From positions 1-6,860 of the forward strand of contig JBFXEJ010000178.1 of the NCBI GenBank assembly GCA_050180235.1: DNA of 6,860 nucleotides, given 5' to 3'. The stretch is from JAABRU01 sp050180235 (lineage in GTDB: Bacteria; Desulfobacterota; Desulfobacteria; Desulfobacterales; Desulfococcaceae). The translations under genes were made by a program, and so were the position numbers. Positions 5,405 through 6,860 of this stretch are shown here, piece by piece (the stretch's first letter is position 1; each line of letters opens with the position of its first letter). Below the pieces are notes generated by a model that was given only the letters and a program-made list of their open reading frames with translations, searched no databases and was not told where the DNA came from.

Positions 5405-6860
5405 TTACTGCACTGTGCGGATAAAACATCCTCCGCCCCCGCCGCTGTCCGAGGAATTTCCGCTTTCTGTGAATCCTCCGGGAGGCATGGGCGGAGAATC
5501 TTCCTCACCGGCTGTGGCTGTATCCGGAGTCAGATTTTTCCATATCCGATTTCCTGTTCCGATCAGCATACTGGAACCGGACAGTTCCGCATTGCCCGCC
5601 AGCATCTGTTTGTCAGCCCGGAATTTCAGCCATATGCCTTTCTGCTTCACCTTCACCCAGTATCCTTTGTTCTTTTCCATTCTGTCCGCATCATCGGAGT
5701 ATTCATCCTCACCCCACTGCCAGAGTTTTTTGCTGATATAGGGATTGTCTTCCGGCAGATCTGAAATAGGAATGCTTATGCACCCATCTCCTATGACAAT
5801 TTCAACATCTTCCCACAGGTAATCAGCCTGATTTGGCACAGCCACCATGTTCCAGCCCCTGTCCGGAGAATCAAACACAAGTTTTACATTCATATCTTCC
5901 TTTGAGCTGACCGGAATGCCGGTCTGGGGTATGTCCATGCCGTTTCTTGTCAGGAACCAGTAAGCACGGCCCGGTTCAAATTCCAAATCCGGCCCGTATT
6001 CAATATACTGACCTGTCTCCGGATCGTAGGTTCCAATGCGGAAATATCTTTTGTCATAATTTTCGCCAATGATATGCCCAAGTATTGTTTCCGCTGAAGA
6101 ATCTTCGTGCCAGAAGGGAAAGGAGAACATCCGGTAATCTGACAGAACTGTGCCCGGATCAGAGTGCAGGAATTCTCCCGCCACATTTTCTCCCACAATA
6201 AAAGTCAGCATCTCCTCAGACCAGACAAGCTTTCTGCTTCCGGAATCCCGGAACCCGGCTTTCCACACATATTTCACACCGGTCAAAAGTCCTGTCACTG
6301 CAAATTCGGTCAAATCTGTTGCGGAAGCATGCTCCATAAAAATTTCTCCGCAGGCATTGTCTGTTCTGTAAATCACCCAGACGGTTTCCAGATGACTGTC
6401 CCCATTTTCGTCATAAAAGGGCCCGGTTTTCAGCGTAATCAGTCCCGAAGGATAAATGCTTTTGTTGCCTGCATCTGACAGATTGGGAGGAGCAGGCCCT
6501 GCATTGTCCGGGCAGTCAATCACGCCGTCTCCGTCTGTGTCCTCGTCTGTAATGCCGCATCCGCAGATGCCCGGCTCTGTTTTAGCCGGATCATTCGGGC
6601 AGTTGTCTTTGCAGTCCGCAGTGCCGTCTCCGTCCGTGTCTGTATCAGGGACACCGCACCCGCAGATGCCTTTTTCTGTTTTGGCCGGATCATTCGGGCA
6701 GTTGTCTTTGCAGTCCGCAGTACCGTCTCCGTCTGTGTCCGTATCAGCAATGCCGCACCCGCAGATGCCTTTTTCTGTTTTGGCCGGATCATTCGGGCAG
6801 TTGTCTTTGCAGTCCGCAGTGCCGTCTCCGTCTGTGTCCGTATCAGCAATGCCGCACCCG
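5405..6860 (-). CDS. Secreted TSP3-repeat protein with FN3-like domain and short CFI tail (C-terminal part; 5' end outside window)
   Basis: The frame is open from the right edge to a TAA at 5405-5407, giving 484 residues of a larger protein whose start is not in the window; the GTG at 6523 is an internal Val. Numbering from the window edge, residues 1-118 hold four thrombospondin type 3 repeats (period 33) of the form DTDTDGDGTADCKDNCP, a calcium-binding, disulfide-rich pattern of surface proteins. Residues about 124-223 look like an FN3 domain (VWVIYRTDN, VTGLLTGVKYVWKAGF). Residues about 242-415 contain a duplicated beta-rich module: SFPF ... GRAYWFL (297-303) then GWNMVAVP ... KGYWVKV (398-404). 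The end is Pro/Gly/Ser-rich, with five Gly then CFIRTVQ and the stop. The CFI motif resembles the CFI-box C-terminal region of deltaproteobacterial exported proteins but is cut short. Cell-surface or secreted location is inferred; no enzyme motif is seen. The ligand is unknown. Confidence 0.9.
   Translation of the reverse strand, partial: GCGIADTDTDGDGTADCKDNCPNDPAKTEKGICGCGIADTDTDGDGTADCKDNCPNDPAKTEKGICGCGVPDTDTDGDGTADCKDNCPNDPAKTEPGICGCGITDEDTDGDGVIDCPDNAGPAPPNLSDAGNKSIYPSGLITLKTGPFYDENGDSHLETVWVIYRTDNACGEIFMEHASATDLTEFAVTGLLTGVKYVWKAGFRDSGSRKLVWSEEMLTFIVGENVAGEFLHSDPGTVLSDYRMFSFPFWHEDSSAETILGHIIGENYDKRYFRIGTYDPETGQYIEYGPDLEFEPGRAYWFLTRNGMDIPQTGIPVSSKEDMNVKLVFDSPDRGWNMVAVPNQADYLWEDVEIVIGDGCISIPISDLPEDNPYISKKLWQWGEDEYSDDADRMEKNKGYWVKVKQKGIWLKFRADKQMLAGNAELSGSSMLIGTGNRIWKNLTPDTATAGEEDSPPMPPGGFTESGNSSDSGGGGGCFIRTVQ
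6520..6860 (-). repeat. 99-bp tandem repeats encoding TSP3 calcium-binding units
   Basis: Successive units begin with the codons for Gly-Cys-Gly at 6859, 6760, 6661 and 6562, an exact 99-bp spacing. The first two units differ at very few bases; the third and fourth diverge more (Val-Pro and Ile-Thr in place of Ile-Ala, Glu-Pro in place of Glu-Lys). Each unit encodes DTDGDG-type aspartate loops plus four Cys. The array continues beyond the right edge, so its copy number is unknown. The last unit decays into DGDGVIDCPDN before the FN3-like domain. The open frame of 109 codons in another phase here is a by-product of the repeat. Confidence 0.92.

Noticed and set aside
6523..6523. GTG at 6523 as a start codon for the secreted-protein gene
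   Set aside because: The same frame continues upstream without a stop to the window edge and encodes TSP3 repeats, so this GTG is an internal Val.
6520..6860. The regular 99-bp repeats as a CRISPR array
   Set aside because: There are no unique spacers; the repeats are continuous, in frame, and encode TSP3 motifs.

Overview
The window looks like a bacterial chromosome segment of moderate GC, most likely from a large-genome Desulfobacterota (sulfate-reducing, Desulfobacteraceae-type) organism. This assignment is an inference. It rests on the secreted protein with thrombospondin type 3 repeats and a Gly-run-CFI tail, on the Lys/Ala-rich membrane protein carrying 'RKFDFDF' repeats, and on the many short palindromic dispersed repeats between genes. 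No rRNA, tRNA, CRISPR array or transposase gene was seen.

Layout. (1) Positions 1-740, minus strand: the N-terminal 246 residues of a helical protein of unknown function, running off the left edge. (2) A 151-bp divergent intergenic region with a plausible promoter, then positions 892-2673, plus strand: a 593-residue single-pass membrane protein built from a histone-H1-like Lys/Ala tail, three copies of a ~51-residue module, a long Ala/Glu/Lys/Arg helix, one membrane segment and a helical C-terminal domain. A strong intrinsic terminator follows. (3) Positions 2827-4278, minus strand: a cobalamin-binding-fold radical SAM protein, convergent with the preceding gene. (4) Positions 4279-4853: about 575 bp without a gene, holding three palindromic, terminal-inverted-repeat elements. 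(5) Positions 4854-5048, minus strand: a YwbE-family small protein. (6) Positions 5049-5404: a second repeat-rich spacer with two more such elements. (7) Positions 5405-6860, minus strand: the C-terminal 484 residues of a secreted calcium-binding-type protein (TSP3 repeats, an FN3-like domain, a duplicated beta-rich module and a short CFI tail), running off the right edge.

The genes do not form an obvious pathway or operon. The divergent pair at the left could share regulatory DNA. The three genes on the right are all on the minus strand, but repeat-filled spacers separate them, so they are probably transcribed independently.

The most notable content is twofold. One is the modular architecture of the 892-2673 protein, whose function I do not know. 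The other is a cluster of five small non-coding inverted-repeat elements around ywbE. Two of these adjacent elements have the same ends but unrelated hairpin cores, one core occurs twice, and most of the elements abut TA dinucleotides. This pattern is expected of MITE-like elements mobilised in trans by a TA-targeting transposase.
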